A DNA stretch of 9,263 nt from an uncultured bacterium (GCA_946479205.1 CAMLFJ010000089.1:1-9263), one strand, 5' to 3'. Positions 1 to 6,411 are shown, counted from the stretch's first letter. Numbers and translations: made by a program. Notes: a model not told the origin generated them from the letters alone.

Positions 1-55
1 CACCCAGTAAGGGCATAACGTAGTGAAATAAAGAACATTCTGCCGGAAGATTCGC

Positions 56-84
56 TTGACAGGTGGTCGGACCATCAGTAGGGT
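56..84 (+). promoter_or_regulatory. Sigma70-type promoter for the RRM gene
   Basis: A perfect -35 hexamer, TTGACA at 56-61, is followed after a 17-nt spacer by TAGGGT at 79-84, which keeps the key first T, second A and last T of the -10 element. Transcription would begin near 91. The preceding 55 nt are noticeably AT-richer than the rest of the window, as expected for a strong promoter region. I see no gene in 1-55. The next gene starts at 200, so this promoter would produce a leader of about 110 nt. Confidence 0.6.
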
Positions 85-90
85 AGCGCC

Positions 91-199
91 CACGCTGCGG
101 GCTCGCCTGGCGAGGCCCACGAGCGGATGGCTTTCCTTGACGCCGCTGGCGAGCCGGGGGGGAGTCTACTCGGTCCTGATCGCGGCAGGAGGTTCCGCA
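91..199 (+). promoter_or_regulatory. Long 5' leader of the RRM gene with a small hairpin and strong SD
   Basis: If transcription starts near 91, the RRM mRNA has a leader of about 109 nt. It contains an imperfect hairpin at about 99-118, whose core is CTCGCC at 102-107 facing GGCGAG at 109-114. It ends in a full Shine-Dalgarno, AGGAGG at 187-192, seven nt before the ATG at 200. No uninterrupted real gene lies in this stretch, and the open frame that covers it shows no recognisable protein. A long leader on a small RNA-binding protein gene could be a site of cold or autogenous control, but nothing in the sequence proves this. Confidence 0.35.
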
Positions 200-541
200 A
201 TGCCTGCAAAGCTTTTCGTCGGCAATCTCTCCTTCCAGGCGACAGAAGAAGACCTGCGCGAGCTCTTCCAGCAGGCCGGGACGGTCGAATCCGTCCGCAT
301 TGTCACCGATCAGTTCACCGGCAGGCCCCGCGGCTTCGGCTTCGTCGAGATGGCGACCAAGGAAGAGCTCGCCAAGGCGATCGAGATGCTAAACGGTCGA
401 CTGTTCAGGGATCGCAACCTGGTCGTCGACGAGGCGCGGCCCCAGCCTCAGCGGAGCGGCGGCGGTGGCGGTGGCGGGCCCCGCGGTGGCGGCGGTGGAG
501 GGCGGCCCGGGGGCGGGGGCGGAGGCGGCTGGCGCCGGTAA
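200..541 (+). CDS. Glycine-rich RRM RNA-binding protein
   Basis: A 113-residue protein with a single RNA-recognition motif and a glycine-rich tail. RNP2 is at residues 5-10 (LFVGNL) and RNP1 at 44-51 (RGFGFVEM). The aromatic residues that stack on RNA bases are present in both. Residues 87-113 are almost entirely Gly with a few Arg and Pro, ending in Trp-Arg-Arg. This architecture matches the small bacterial RRM proteins best known from cyanobacteria (Rbp family), several of which are cold-induced and bind single-stranded RNA in the cytoplasm. The ATG at 200 was chosen over upstream in-frame starts because AGGAGG at 187-192 lies seven nt before it and the RRM fold begins immediately. The gene is monocistronic: it has its own promoter upstream and a strong terminator directly downstream. 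Its RNA targets cannot be read from the sequence. Confidence 0.95.
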   Translation: MPAKLFVGNLSFQATEEDLRELFQQAGTVESVRIVTDQFTGRPRGFGFVEMATKEELAKAIEMLNGRLFRDRNLVVDEARPQPQRSGGGGGGGPRGGGGGGRPGGGGGGGWRR

Positions 542-553
542 GCGACTCTACGA

Positions 554-589
554 CCCCGGGGAAAGCGGGTAGGTTCCCCGGGGTTTTTT
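554..589 (+). terminator. Rho-independent terminator after the RRM gene
   Basis: A 10-bp perfect inverted repeat, CCCCGGGGAA at 554-563 pairing with TTCCCCGGGG at 574-583, has a 10-nt loop and is followed by six Ts at 584-589. It begins 12 nt after the RRM stop codon. It ends just four nt before the promoter-like motif of the next gene, so the two transcription units are cleanly separated. Confidence 0.92.
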
Positions 590-592
590 CTC

Positions 593-602
593 GTGCTAGA
601 GT
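593..602 (+). promoter_or_regulatory. Extended -10 promoter for the radical SAM gene
   Basis: GTGCTAGAGT contains TG-C-TAGAGT, an extended -10 element (TGn followed by a hexamer keeping T1, A2 and T6). There is no recognisable -35, since the terminator hairpin occupies that position. The same ten-base pattern, GTGCTAGNGT, recurs at 5476 and 8069 ahead of other genes. The predicted transcription start is about 609. Confidence 0.5.
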
Positions 603-609
603 ACTCGCC

Positions 610-645
610 ATGTGGAGAGTCATTGAGGAGACGACTCATGGGTGA
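610..645 (+). other. Possible 11-codon leader ORF overlapping the radical SAM start
   Basis: The ATG at 610 opens an 11-codon reading frame that ends with TGA at 643-645, running across the Shine-Dalgarno (625-630) and start codon (638) of the radical SAM gene. The predicted transcription start at about 609 would make it leaderless. It could couple translation to the gene below, or be chance, since there is no independent coding evidence for such a short frame. Confidence 0.2.
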
Positions 646-1618
646 CCCGCGTCCGGCACCGGGCTTCGTGAAGCGCATCGGCGCAGTCGTCGACACCCGT
701 CGGGGCGTGACGTTCAAGACGCTCAAGTCGGAGAGCCTCCTGAATCGCCTCGCCGGCGAGACGATGCCCTTCGGCTGGACCGTGAACCCGTTCCGCGGGT
801 GCGAGCTGGGGTGCCGCTACTGCTACGCCCGGCCCACGCACGAGTACCTGGGGCACGGCGACCCCGAGGAGTTCGAGGAGCGCATCTACGTGAAGGAGGC
901 CGGCGCGGCGAGGCTGCTGAGCGGCCTGATCCGGGCCCGCGACACCGGGCAGGAGATCGCCATCGGCACCGCGACCGATCCGTACCAGCCGGCGGAGGCG
1001 CGCTTCGCGGTGACCCGCGGCGTGCTGGAGGCGATGGCGCGGGTGCCCGGTCTCCGCATCGGGCTCACCACCAAGTCCAGCGGCGTCCTGCGCGACCGCG
1101 AGCTCCTCTCCCGCATCGCGCGGTCCTCGGATCTGTGGGTGAACGTCTCGCTGATCTCGCTCGACGCCGCGCTCCTGCGGCAGCTCGAGCCCCGGGCGCC
1201 GCGGCCCGATCTGAGGCTCGAGGCGGTGCGTGCGCTCTCCGCCGAGGGCGTCCGATCGCGCCTCTTCCTCATGCCGGTGCTCCCGCTGCTGACCGATGGC
1301 GACGCGGGCCTGCGCGAGCTGCTGGCCGCCGCCCTCGCGGCGGGCGCGCGCGAGGCGATCTCGCAGGCGCTCTTCCTGCGAACCGAGATGACGTGGCGCT
1401 TCTTCCTCGACTTCGTGGCGCGGGAGTTCCCGTGGGCGCTCGCGCGCTACCGCGCGCTCTACCCGGTGCCCGGGAATGCCCCGCGCGCCTACCGGGAGGA
1501 GATCGACCGCCGGGTGGCGCGGCTGGCCACCGAGGTCGGCTTCCCGGCCCGCACCCGCGACGATCGCGTACGGACCGAGGCGCCCGCGCGACCGCGCCAG
1601 CTCTCGCTGATGTGGTGA
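638..1618 (+). CDS. SplB-like radical SAM protein
   Basis: A 326-residue radical SAM enzyme related to the spore photoproduct lyase-like COG1533 group (the Rv2578c and PA0069-type families). The 4Fe-4S-binding motif CxxxCxxC is at residues 55-62 (C55, C59, C62) in the context NPFRGCELGCRYCYARPTHE, typical of this group. After it come the radical SAM barrel segments, including GTATDPYQP and TTKSSGVLRDRELL. Reductive cleavage of S-adenosylmethionine is expected, but the substrate is unknown. The name reflects homology to a DNA photoproduct repair enzyme and is not proof of that role. The ATG at 638 has GAGGAG at 625-630. The in-frame GTG at 593 lies inside the promoter motif and is rejected. 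The C-terminus ends in Gln-Leu-Ser-Leu-Met-Trp (321-326), close to the sliding-clamp-binding consensus QL(S/D)LF. The gene converges on a DNA polymerase 13 nt away. Confidence 0.9.
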   Translation: MGDPRPAPGFVKRIGAVVDTRRGVTFKTLKSESLLNRLAGETMPFGWTVNPFRGCELGCRYCYARPTHEYLGHGDPEEFEERIYVKEAGAARLLSGLIRARDTGQEIAIGTATDPYQPAEARFAVTRGVLEAMARVPGLRIGLTTKSSGVLRDRELLSRIARSSDLWVNVSLISLDAALLRQLEPRAPRPDLRLEAVRALSAEGVRSRLFLMPVLPLLTDGDAGLRELLAAALAAGAREAISQALFLRTEMTWRFFLDFVAREFPWALARYRALYPVPGNAPRAYREEIDRRVARLATEVGFPARTRDDRVRTEAPARPRQLSLMW

Positions 1619-1631
1619 GGGCGGTCCGGCC

Positions 1632-3965
1632 TCAGTCGAACAGGCTGCCCTGCTCGGCGGCGGCGGGCGCGGGCTCGGCCTCGACGACGGGGGAGAGGCC
1701 GTCCTGCTCGATCAGCGGCCGGAACTTCTCGTAGAGCTCCTGTAGCTTGGCCACGTAGTACGCGGTGTTCTCGTCGGGCGCGGTCGGGCTCCACTCGGTC
1801 GCGAGCTTGGCCGCCTCGTTGACCGAGACCCGTTTCGAATCGCCCGTCACATAGTAGGAGATCTGATCGCCCGGCTGGTACGACCGGCTCGAGCCCTGGG
1901 CCAGCTCGTAGGCCGCGCCCACATTGCGCGCGCCCGCCTGCAGCTTCTGGCGATACACCCCGAGCGACTCCTGGAGGGTCTCCGTCTTCATGAATTGCTT
2001 GAGGGGCACGCGGTGGGCCCGGAAATCCTCCTCCCAGCGGCGCGCCAGGGCCGGGATCTCGTCGCGGCGCCCGGTCAGGAGCAGGCGGAACATCTCCTCC
2101 ATCCACAGCCGCTGGAAGAGCTCGATGCCGCGCGAGCGCAGGCCCGAGCCCTTGATCAGGAGCTTCCCGCGCTCGTCGAGCACCACGTAGTTCTTCATCT
2201 TGTAGCTGAACATCGCGACGTAGCGGCCGTCGAGCTCGAGCTGGATTCCCTCCGGGAGCACGGCGGAGAGCTCGCTCACCAGGTGCTCCTCGGAGACGGC
2301 CGCAGCGGGGGAGACGGCCGCAGCGGGGGAGACGGCCGCGGCGGGGGAGACGGCCGCGGCGGGGGGAACGAAGTAGATGCCGTCGGTGTCCACCTCGACC
2401 ACGGTGGCGCCCAGCTCCCCGAGCCGGTCGAGCAGGGCCTGCACCAGGCGCCGCCCCTCGCCGGTCACCCGGTTCGCCACGTCGAAGTCGTTCCAATGCC
2501 CCTGCGAGAAGGCGAGGTAGCCGTAGAACGAGTTGATGAAGATCTTGAAGGTCTGCTGGAGCGCGTTCAGGAAGATCCGATCCTCCGGGGCCGCCGCCTC
2601 CCGGGCCAGCCGCTTGGCCGAGACCCGGAACTCGCGCAAGTCGCGGAGCAGGGAGGCCCCGACCCCGAGCCGGTCGGAGGCCGGGAAGAGATCCTGCCCG
2701 AGCATCAGCGACGGGTAGAGTGAGGTCACGTCCACGTGCAGCACGCCGCGGGCCACCCCCTGCTGGAACACCGCGGTGTAGCCGCCCGCGACCCCGCGGC
2801 CCTGGCCGGGCGCGGGCACCGCCTGGCGGCGGTGCAGGTACTCCCGCATCAGCAGCGCGTCGATCTTGGTCGCGTTGCCGCGCAGCACGGTGGTCTGGTA
2901 GTCGAACGGTAGGGCCTGCGCCTGCACGAAGTAGGGCGGCGACAGGATGGCCGAGATCGCGAGCGTCTCCAGCACGTCGTCGCGCGCGTAGGCCATCAGC
3001 CGGGCCGGGTCCTCGACGAAGATCCGGGGGATCTCCTCGGGCGGGAGATAGGTCCGGTCGGGCGCGGCCACCCCGAAGTGCCGCGCCACGTCCTTGAGAC
3101 CGTAGGACTCGAGGTCCCGCGCGCCCACGTCGTAGAGCTGGGCGAGGATCCAGGTGTCCACGATGTGGCGGCCGATCACCCCGTAGCGCCGGTAGCCGAT
3201 CGCGCGCTCGGCCACCTGCATGCGCGAGGGATACCCGCGCAGCACCGAGCCGTCGCGGCCCCACGCGAGCGGGACGCGGTACCGCCGCGCCCGCGCCTCC
3301 AGGTACTCGAGGTCGAAGCGGAAGATGTTGTGGCCTTCCAGCACGTCGGGATCGCGCTCGCGGAGGATGCGCGAGCACTCGGCCAGGAGCTGGGCCTCGG
3401 ACATCAGGGCGCCCGACAGCACGGTGGAGAACCCGGTGGAGTCGGCCATCGCGATCGCGATGATGCGGTCGGACTCGCGGGCCGCGTTCGGGAACTCGAA
3501 GCCCGGGGCGGTGGTGACCTCGATGTCGAGCGCCATCCGCCGCAGGTCGCCGAAGCCCATGCCGAGGAACGAGGTCTTCCCGGAGCGCAGCAGGAACTGG
3601 TGCACCGGATCGTTGAGGAACCGGTAGGGCGCCTCGGGAGCCCCCGCGCTCTTGCCGGAGACGCGCAGGCAGTGATCCCGCACCCGGAGGGCCTGCGACC
3701 ACGACGGGCATTCCGCGAGCCAGCGGTAGACCCCGGCCCCGTCGAGCGGCGTCACCTCCACGTCGCCCTTGAGCTCCTTGAGGAGATCGGGATCGGCCAG
3801 GAGCAGGAACGGCCGGAACGGCTCGTCGGCGGTGGTCACCGCGCCCTCGCTCCGCGTGTAGACCGTGACGTGGCTCTCCGCGGAGCGGAAGGCGAGCAGG
3901 CCGCGGGCCGGGTCGTGCCCGAAGAGGAGGGGATTGTCGTAGAACGGCAGCGGGATCGAGGTCAA
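1632..3965 (-). CDS. polB: Family-B DNA polymerase (DNA polymerase II type)
   Basis: A 777-residue DNA polymerase, matching the roughly 780 residues of bacterial DNA polymerase II. The 3'-5' proofreading domain is intact: Exo I D147-x-E149 (ALDIEV), Exo II N213 to D218 (HNIFRFD), Exo III Y326 to D330 (YARDD). The polymerase motifs are also intact: motif A D412 to S419 (DVTSLYPS), motif B K474 to G482 (KIFINSFYG), motif C D526-T-D528-G, and KxY at K591-N592-Y593. Residues 535-558 are four copies of Pro-Ala-Ala-Ala-Val-Ser, directly after motif C. The C-terminus, Gln-Gly-Ser-Leu-Phe-Asp (772-777), resembles the clamp-binding peptide that ends E. coli Pol II. The likely role is lesion bypass or repair synthesis. 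The start is a TTG at 3965-3963 whose last two bases lie in the TPR stop codon (TTGA). The next in-frame Met is about 115 residues in, inside conserved sequence. The polB symbol is by family. The exact start is the least certain point. Confidence 0.93.
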   Translation of the reverse strand: MTSIPLPFYDNPLLFGHDPARGLLAFRSAESHVTVYTRSEGAVTTADEPFRPFLLLADPDLLKELKGDVEVTPLDGAGVYRWLAECPSWSQALRVRDHCLRVSGKSAGAPEAPYRFLNDPVHQFLLRSGKTSFLGMGFGDLRRMALDIEVTTAPGFEFPNAARESDRIIAIAMADSTGFSTVLSGALMSEAQLLAECSRILRERDPDVLEGHNIFRFDLEYLEARARRYRVPLAWGRDGSVLRGYPSRMQVAERAIGYRRYGVIGRHIVDTWILAQLYDVGARDLESYGLKDVARHFGVAAPDRTYLPPEEIPRIFVEDPARLMAYARDDVLETLAISAILSPPYFVQAQALPFDYQTTVLRGNATKIDALLMREYLHRRQAVPAPGQGRGVAGGYTAVFQQGVARGVLHVDVTSLYPSLMLGQDLFPASDRLGVGASLLRDLREFRVSAKRLAREAAAPEDRIFLNALQQTFKIFINSFYGYLAFSQGHWNDFDVANRVTGEGRRLVQALLDRLGELGATVVEVDTDGIYFVPPAAAVSPAAAVSPAAAVSPAAAVSEEHLVSELSAVLPEGIQLELDGRYVAMFSYKMKNYVVLDERGKLLIKGSGLRSRGIELFQRLWMEEMFRLLLTGRRDEIPALARRWEEDFRAHRVPLKQFMKTETLQESLGVYRQKLQAGARNVGAAYELAQGSSRSYQPGDQISYYVTGDSKRVSVNEAAKLATEWSPTAPDENTAYYVAKLQELYEKFRPLIEQDGLSPVVEAEPAPAAAEQGSLFD
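2293..2364 (-). repeat. Four tandem 18-bp repeats inside the polymerase gene
   Basis: Four head-to-tail 18-bp units (2293-2310, 2311-2328, 2329-2346, 2347-2364), each reading GAGACGGCCGC(A/G)GCGGGG on the plus strand. They differ at only one position: A in the first two units and G in the last two. Each unit encodes Pro-Ala-Ala-Ala-Val-Ser on the minus strand, so the array keeps the polymerase reading frame. The near identity, including third codon positions, implies recent expansion by slippage or unequal recombination. Confidence 0.97.
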
Positions 3966-4456
3966 TTGAGCAGGCCGCGGAGCCGGTGCAGCTCCTTGCG
4001 GGCGGTCACGTAGCGCGGCTCCAGCGCCAGCGCGCCCTCGAGCTCCCGGATCGCGGCGAGGATCTCGTGACGCTTGACGTGGATCCGCGCCAGGTTGAAG
4101 TACGGATAGTGGCGCGGCTCGTAGCGGGCCGCCTGCTTCGCGCGCTCGAGCCAGGTCACCGCTTCCTCCTCGCGCCCGAGCTCGATCAGGTACGCGCCGA
4201 TGTCGTTGTAGGGGTTCCCGAAGTCGGGGTCCACCGAGATCGCGATCTTGCACTGGGCGATCGCATCCTCGGGCCGCCCCTGGTAGCTGTACGCCCAGCC
4301 GAGGAAGGTGTGGGCCTCCGCGGTCGGGTGCAGCGCGATGGACCGCTGGTAGTGCGCCACCGCCTCCTCGAGGCGCCCCTGCATCTGCGCCTCGTACCCT
4401 TGCTGGAAATGGCGCTGCGCCTCCGCGCGCGTCTCCCTCGACGGCTCGTCGGTCAT
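3962..4456 (-). CDS. Tetratricopeptide-repeat protein
   Basis: A 164-residue protein made almost wholly of TPR helices, with about four repeats at residues 12-45, 46-79, 80-113 and 117-150. Each shows the usual small and aromatic positions (for example FLGWAYSYQG and YNDIGAYLIELG) and a closing Asp/Glu-Pro. There is no signal peptide, membrane segment or catalytic domain, so it is probably a cytoplasmic protein-interaction scaffold. The ATG at 4456 precedes the first helix; no strong Shine-Dalgarno is visible. The stop TGA at 3964-3962 overlaps the TTG start of the DNA polymerase gene, which suggests one transcript with coupled translation. A functional link to the polymerase is inferred from this overlap only. 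The longer frames reading into the upstream divergent gene are not supported. Confidence 0.88.
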   Translation of the reverse strand: MTDEPSRETRAEAQRHFQQGYEAQMQGRLEEAVAHYQRSIALHPTAEAHTFLGWAYSYQGRPEDAIAQCKIAISVDPDFGNPYNDIGAYLIELGREEEAVTWLERAKQAARYEPRHYPYFNLARIHVKRHEILAAIRELEGALALEPRYVTARKELHRLRGLLN

Positions 4457-4527
4457 GTGCCCCGCTCGTGCTCCGGCGGCTCTTCGCGCTCGTTCGTCTC
4501 CCGGATGGTCGGGCGCCTCCTGGCCGC

Positions 4528-4533
4528 ATTCTA
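4528..4533 (-). promoter_or_regulatory. Candidate -10 element for the TPR-polymerase operon
   Basis: On the minus strand the hexamer TAGAAT matches the -10 consensus at five of six positions and lies in the 132-bp gap between two divergent genes. I find no convincing -35 at the usual spacing and no TG extension. Transcription would begin near 4521, giving a leader of about 65 nt before the TPR start. Confidence 0.35.
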
Positions 4534-4573
4534 CCGCAGCGTCCGTGCGCGAGCGCGCCGACGCGCAGTCTCC

Positions 4574-4582
4574 TGGTATGCT
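4574..4582 (+). promoter_or_regulatory. Extended -10 promoter, leaderless start of the hydrolase gene
   Basis: TGGTATGCT is an extended -10 (TG-G-TATGCT). Seven nt past its end falls exactly on the GTG start codon at 4589, predicting a leaderless mRNA. No -35 hexamer is visible at 17 nt upstream. The gap 4457-4588 therefore appears to carry divergent promoters for the hydrolase and the TPR-polymerase operon. Confidence 0.45.
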
Positions 4583-4588
4583 CGACCC

Positions 4589-5446
4589 GTGTACCGGGTC
4601 ATCGCGGTGGTGATGGCGGCGACACTCCTCGCGGGCTGCGCCGCGCACGCCCGCCAGATCGTCCGCTTCTCCAGCATCACGCCCGGCGCCCCGCTGACCA
4701 TCGAGGCCACGATGGTCCGGCCCGCCGGCCCCGGCCCGTTCCCGGCGGTGGTGCAGCTCCACGGCTGCGCGGGCCTCGAGGCGCAGTCCTTCCGCTGGGC
4801 GCGCTGGCTCGCCGAGCGCGGCTACGTGGCCCTGGTGGTGGACAGCTTCGGCCCGCGGGGCGTCAAGGGGGACTGCCGCTCGGGGCCGGACGATCCGCCG
4901 ATCACCGCGCGCTTCGACGACGCCTTCGGCGCGCTGCTCTACTTGCAGTCCCGGCCGGACGTGCGCGCGGACCGGGTCGCCGCGATCGGCTGGTCGCAAG
5001 GGGGCGTCTACGCCATGGCGGTGATCAACGGCCCGAGCCTCGATCGGGCCCGCCAGCGCGGCGTCGCGATGCCGACGATCGGATCCACGACGGGCGGTTT
5101 CGCGGCGGGCATCGGGGTGTATCCGGGCGGCTGCTTCTCCCTGGTCAACGAGCAGGTGGTCCGGCCGCTGCTCGTGCTCATCGGCGAGGCCGACGACTGG
5201 ACGCCCGCGACCAAGTGCCGGGAGATGGTGGAGGCGATGCGCGGCCGCGGCGCCGACGCCACCATCGTCACGTATCCGGGCGCGTACCACTACTTCGACG
5301 TGGAGGGGCAGCGGCTCGAGGTGCAGACGCAGGTGGAGAACGACAACCGTGCGGGCGGCTTCGGCGCCACCGTGTCCTACCAGGCGGAGGCCGCCTCGGA
5401 CGCCCACCGCCGGGTCGAGGAGTTCCTGGCGCGGCACCTGAAATAG
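4589..5446 (+). CDS. Dienelactone hydrolase-family lipoprotein
   Basis: A 285-residue alpha/beta hydrolase of the dienelactone hydrolase family. The N-terminus is a lipoprotein signal: a short charged start, a hydrophobic core, then the lipobox Leu-Leu-Ala-Gly-Cys with Cys17 as the lipidated residue, so the protein should be anchored to a membrane outside the cytoplasm. The nucleophile elbow is Gly-Trp-Ser-Gln-Gly with Ser136. The acid is D202 or D203 in GEADDWTPA, and the base is His234 in GAYHYFD. LHGCAG (58-62) probably forms the oxyanion-hole strand. The nucleophile is Ser where classical dienelactone hydrolases have Cys, so esterase or other hydrolase activity is as likely; the substrate is unknown. 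The GTG at 4589 was chosen because it starts the signal peptide and no better start is nearby. The gene is divergent from the TPR gene. Confidence 0.88.
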   Translation: MYRVIAVVMAATLLAGCAAHARQIVRFSSITPGAPLTIEATMVRPAGPGPFPAVVQLHGCAGLEAQSFRWARWLAERGYVALVVDSFGPRGVKGDCRSGPDDPPITARFDDAFGALLYLQSRPDVRADRVAAIGWSQGGVYAMAVINGPSLDRARQRGVAMPTIGSTTGGFAAGIGVYPGGCFSLVNEQVVRPLLVLIGEADDWTPATKCREMVEAMRGRGADATIVTYPGAYHYFDVEGQRLEVQTQVENDNRAGGFGATVSYQAEAASDAHRRVEEFLARHLK

Positions 5447-5475
5447 CCCGCCGCGTTGCCAGCGCCGGGCCGCGC

Positions 5476-5485
5476 GTGCTAGCGT
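5476..5485 (+). promoter_or_regulatory. Extended -10 promoter for the HtrA-like gene
   Basis: GTGCTAGCGT holds TG-C-TAGCGT, the same extended -10 pattern as at 593 and 8069. Transcription would start near 5492, giving a leader of about 11 nt before the ATG at 5503, with no Shine-Dalgarno. It probably drives the HtrA-like and SDR genes together, and perhaps the YihY gene. Confidence 0.5.
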
Positions 5486-5502
5486 GATTCGGCACGCACG
5501 TC

Positions 5503-6411
5503 ATGGACGCATCGGTCGAGATCGTCAAGCATCTGCTCCCCTCGGTGGTGTACATCCACGCCGAGGTCCCCTCGAACCATCCCTCCACCCGCATCCTGGG
5601 TGATGAGCGGATGGGGACCGGGACGGTGGTGGATCCCGCGGGCCTCATCCTCACCGCCAACTACGTGGTCATGGGCGCCGAGACGCTCCAGGTCACCCTG
5701 GGACGGGGGCGGGCGCTCAAGGCGGAGATCGTCGCCCAGGACTTCGAGATCGGGCTGGCCCTGCTCCGCGTGAAGCGGCAGGGACTTCAGGCCGCGCCCA
5801 TCGGAGATTCCGAGACCCTCACCCGCGGGGAGCCGGTGTTCGCGATCGGGTCCACCGGGCCCCGCGAGCGGCGCGTGGCGGGCGGTCTCGTCACCCACCT
5901 CGGGGAGTTCGAGGAGTACTGGGAGTACCTGCTCGAGCGCGGGATCGTCTCGAGCGCCTCCAATCCCGGCTTGGGCGGCGGCCCCCTCTTCACCCTGAGC
6001 GGCCGCATGGTCGGCATCGTCCTGCTGAATCTCAACGGGATCGCGCGCTGCTCGCTCGCCATCCCGGGCGAGTACTACCACCGCAACCAGCAGGAGTTCA
6101 TGCGCTTCGGCCGCGTGGTGAGCCGGCCGCAGCGGGCCTGGCTGGGCGTCTTCGCCCACGTGCTGGAAGAGGGCGTGGTGGTGGCCGGCCTCGTGCCGAA
6201 CGGACCGGGCGCGCGCTCCGGAATCCAGGAGGGCGACGTGATCGTCTCGCTGGACGCCCAGGAGGTCCCGACGCGCAAGGAGCTCTACCTCTCGCTCTGG
6301 AAGCACGCGCCGGGCGAGAAGATGACCCTCGAGGTCATGCGCGACAACGAGGTGCGCCGGCTGTCGGTGACCGGCGGCGACCGCGCCGACTTCTACAAGC
6401 AGACATCCTGA
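5503..6411 (+). CDS. Catalytically dead HtrA-like protein with PDZ domain
   Basis: A 302-residue protein with the trypsin-like fold of DegP/HtrA proteases (about 10-195) followed by one PDZ domain (about 208-295, starting at AWLGVF). The three catalytic positions are all changed. The usual TNNHVV is TANYVV, with Tyr54 in place of His. The usual DLALL is GLALL, with Gly84 in place of Asp. The usual GNSGGPL is GLGGGPL, with Gly158 in place of Ser. The surrounding fold motifs (GTGTVVD, GLILTA, GGPLF, GRMVGIV) are kept. It is therefore a pseudoprotease, probably a peptide-binding or scaffolding protein. There is no signal peptide, and an in-frame TGA 18 nt upstream of the only plausible ATG rules out a longer form, so it should be cytoplasmic, unlike normal HtrA. 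The frame is undamaged, which argues for a maintained protein. The SDR-like gene follows after 27 nt. Confidence 0.9.
   Translation: MDASVEIVKHLLPSVVYIHAEVPSNHPSTRILGDERMGTGTVVDPAGLILTANYVVMGAETLQVTLGRGRALKAEIVAQDFEIGLALLRVKRQGLQAAPIGDSETLTRGEPVFAIGSTGPRERRVAGGLVTHLGEFEEYWEYLLERGIVSSASNPGLGGGPLFTLSGRMVGIVLLNLNGIARCSLAIPGEYYHRNQQEFMRFGRVVSRPQRAWLGVFAHVLEEGVVVAGLVPNGPGARSGIQEGDVIVSLDAQEVPTRKELYLSLWKHAPGEKMTLEVMRDNEVRRLSVTGGDRADFYKQTS

Noticed and set aside
137..170. A second promoter with TTGACG at 137-142
   Set aside because: The only T/A-containing hexamer downstream (165-170) is at a spacing of 22 nt and fits poorly. The promoter at 56-84 is much better.
56..199. N-terminal extension of the RRM protein by 48 residues
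   Set aside because: The extension begins inside the -35 element and has no recognisable sequence, while the ATG at 200 has an ideal AGGAGG.
593..637. Upstream GTG start for the radical SAM protein at 593
   Set aside because: It lies within the extended -10 motif, and the ATG at 638 has GAGGAG seven nt upstream.
448..726. Poly-proline minus-strand frame opposite the RRM gene
   Set aside because: It is the complement of the Gly codons of the RRM tail, with no start context or family resemblance.
1619..1631. Bidirectional terminator between the convergent radical SAM and polymerase genes
   Set aside because: The 13-nt gap has no inverted repeat with a T-tract on either strand.
2293..2364. 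CRISPR-like array
   Set aside because: The units are contiguous with no spacers and keep the polymerase reading frame. It is a coding minisatellite.
1632..4529. Extension of the polymerase frame upstream to an ATG at 4529, giving 965 residues
   Set aside because: The extra 188 residues are the TPR gene read in another frame and show no domain. Starting at the TTG at 3965 gives the normal family length.
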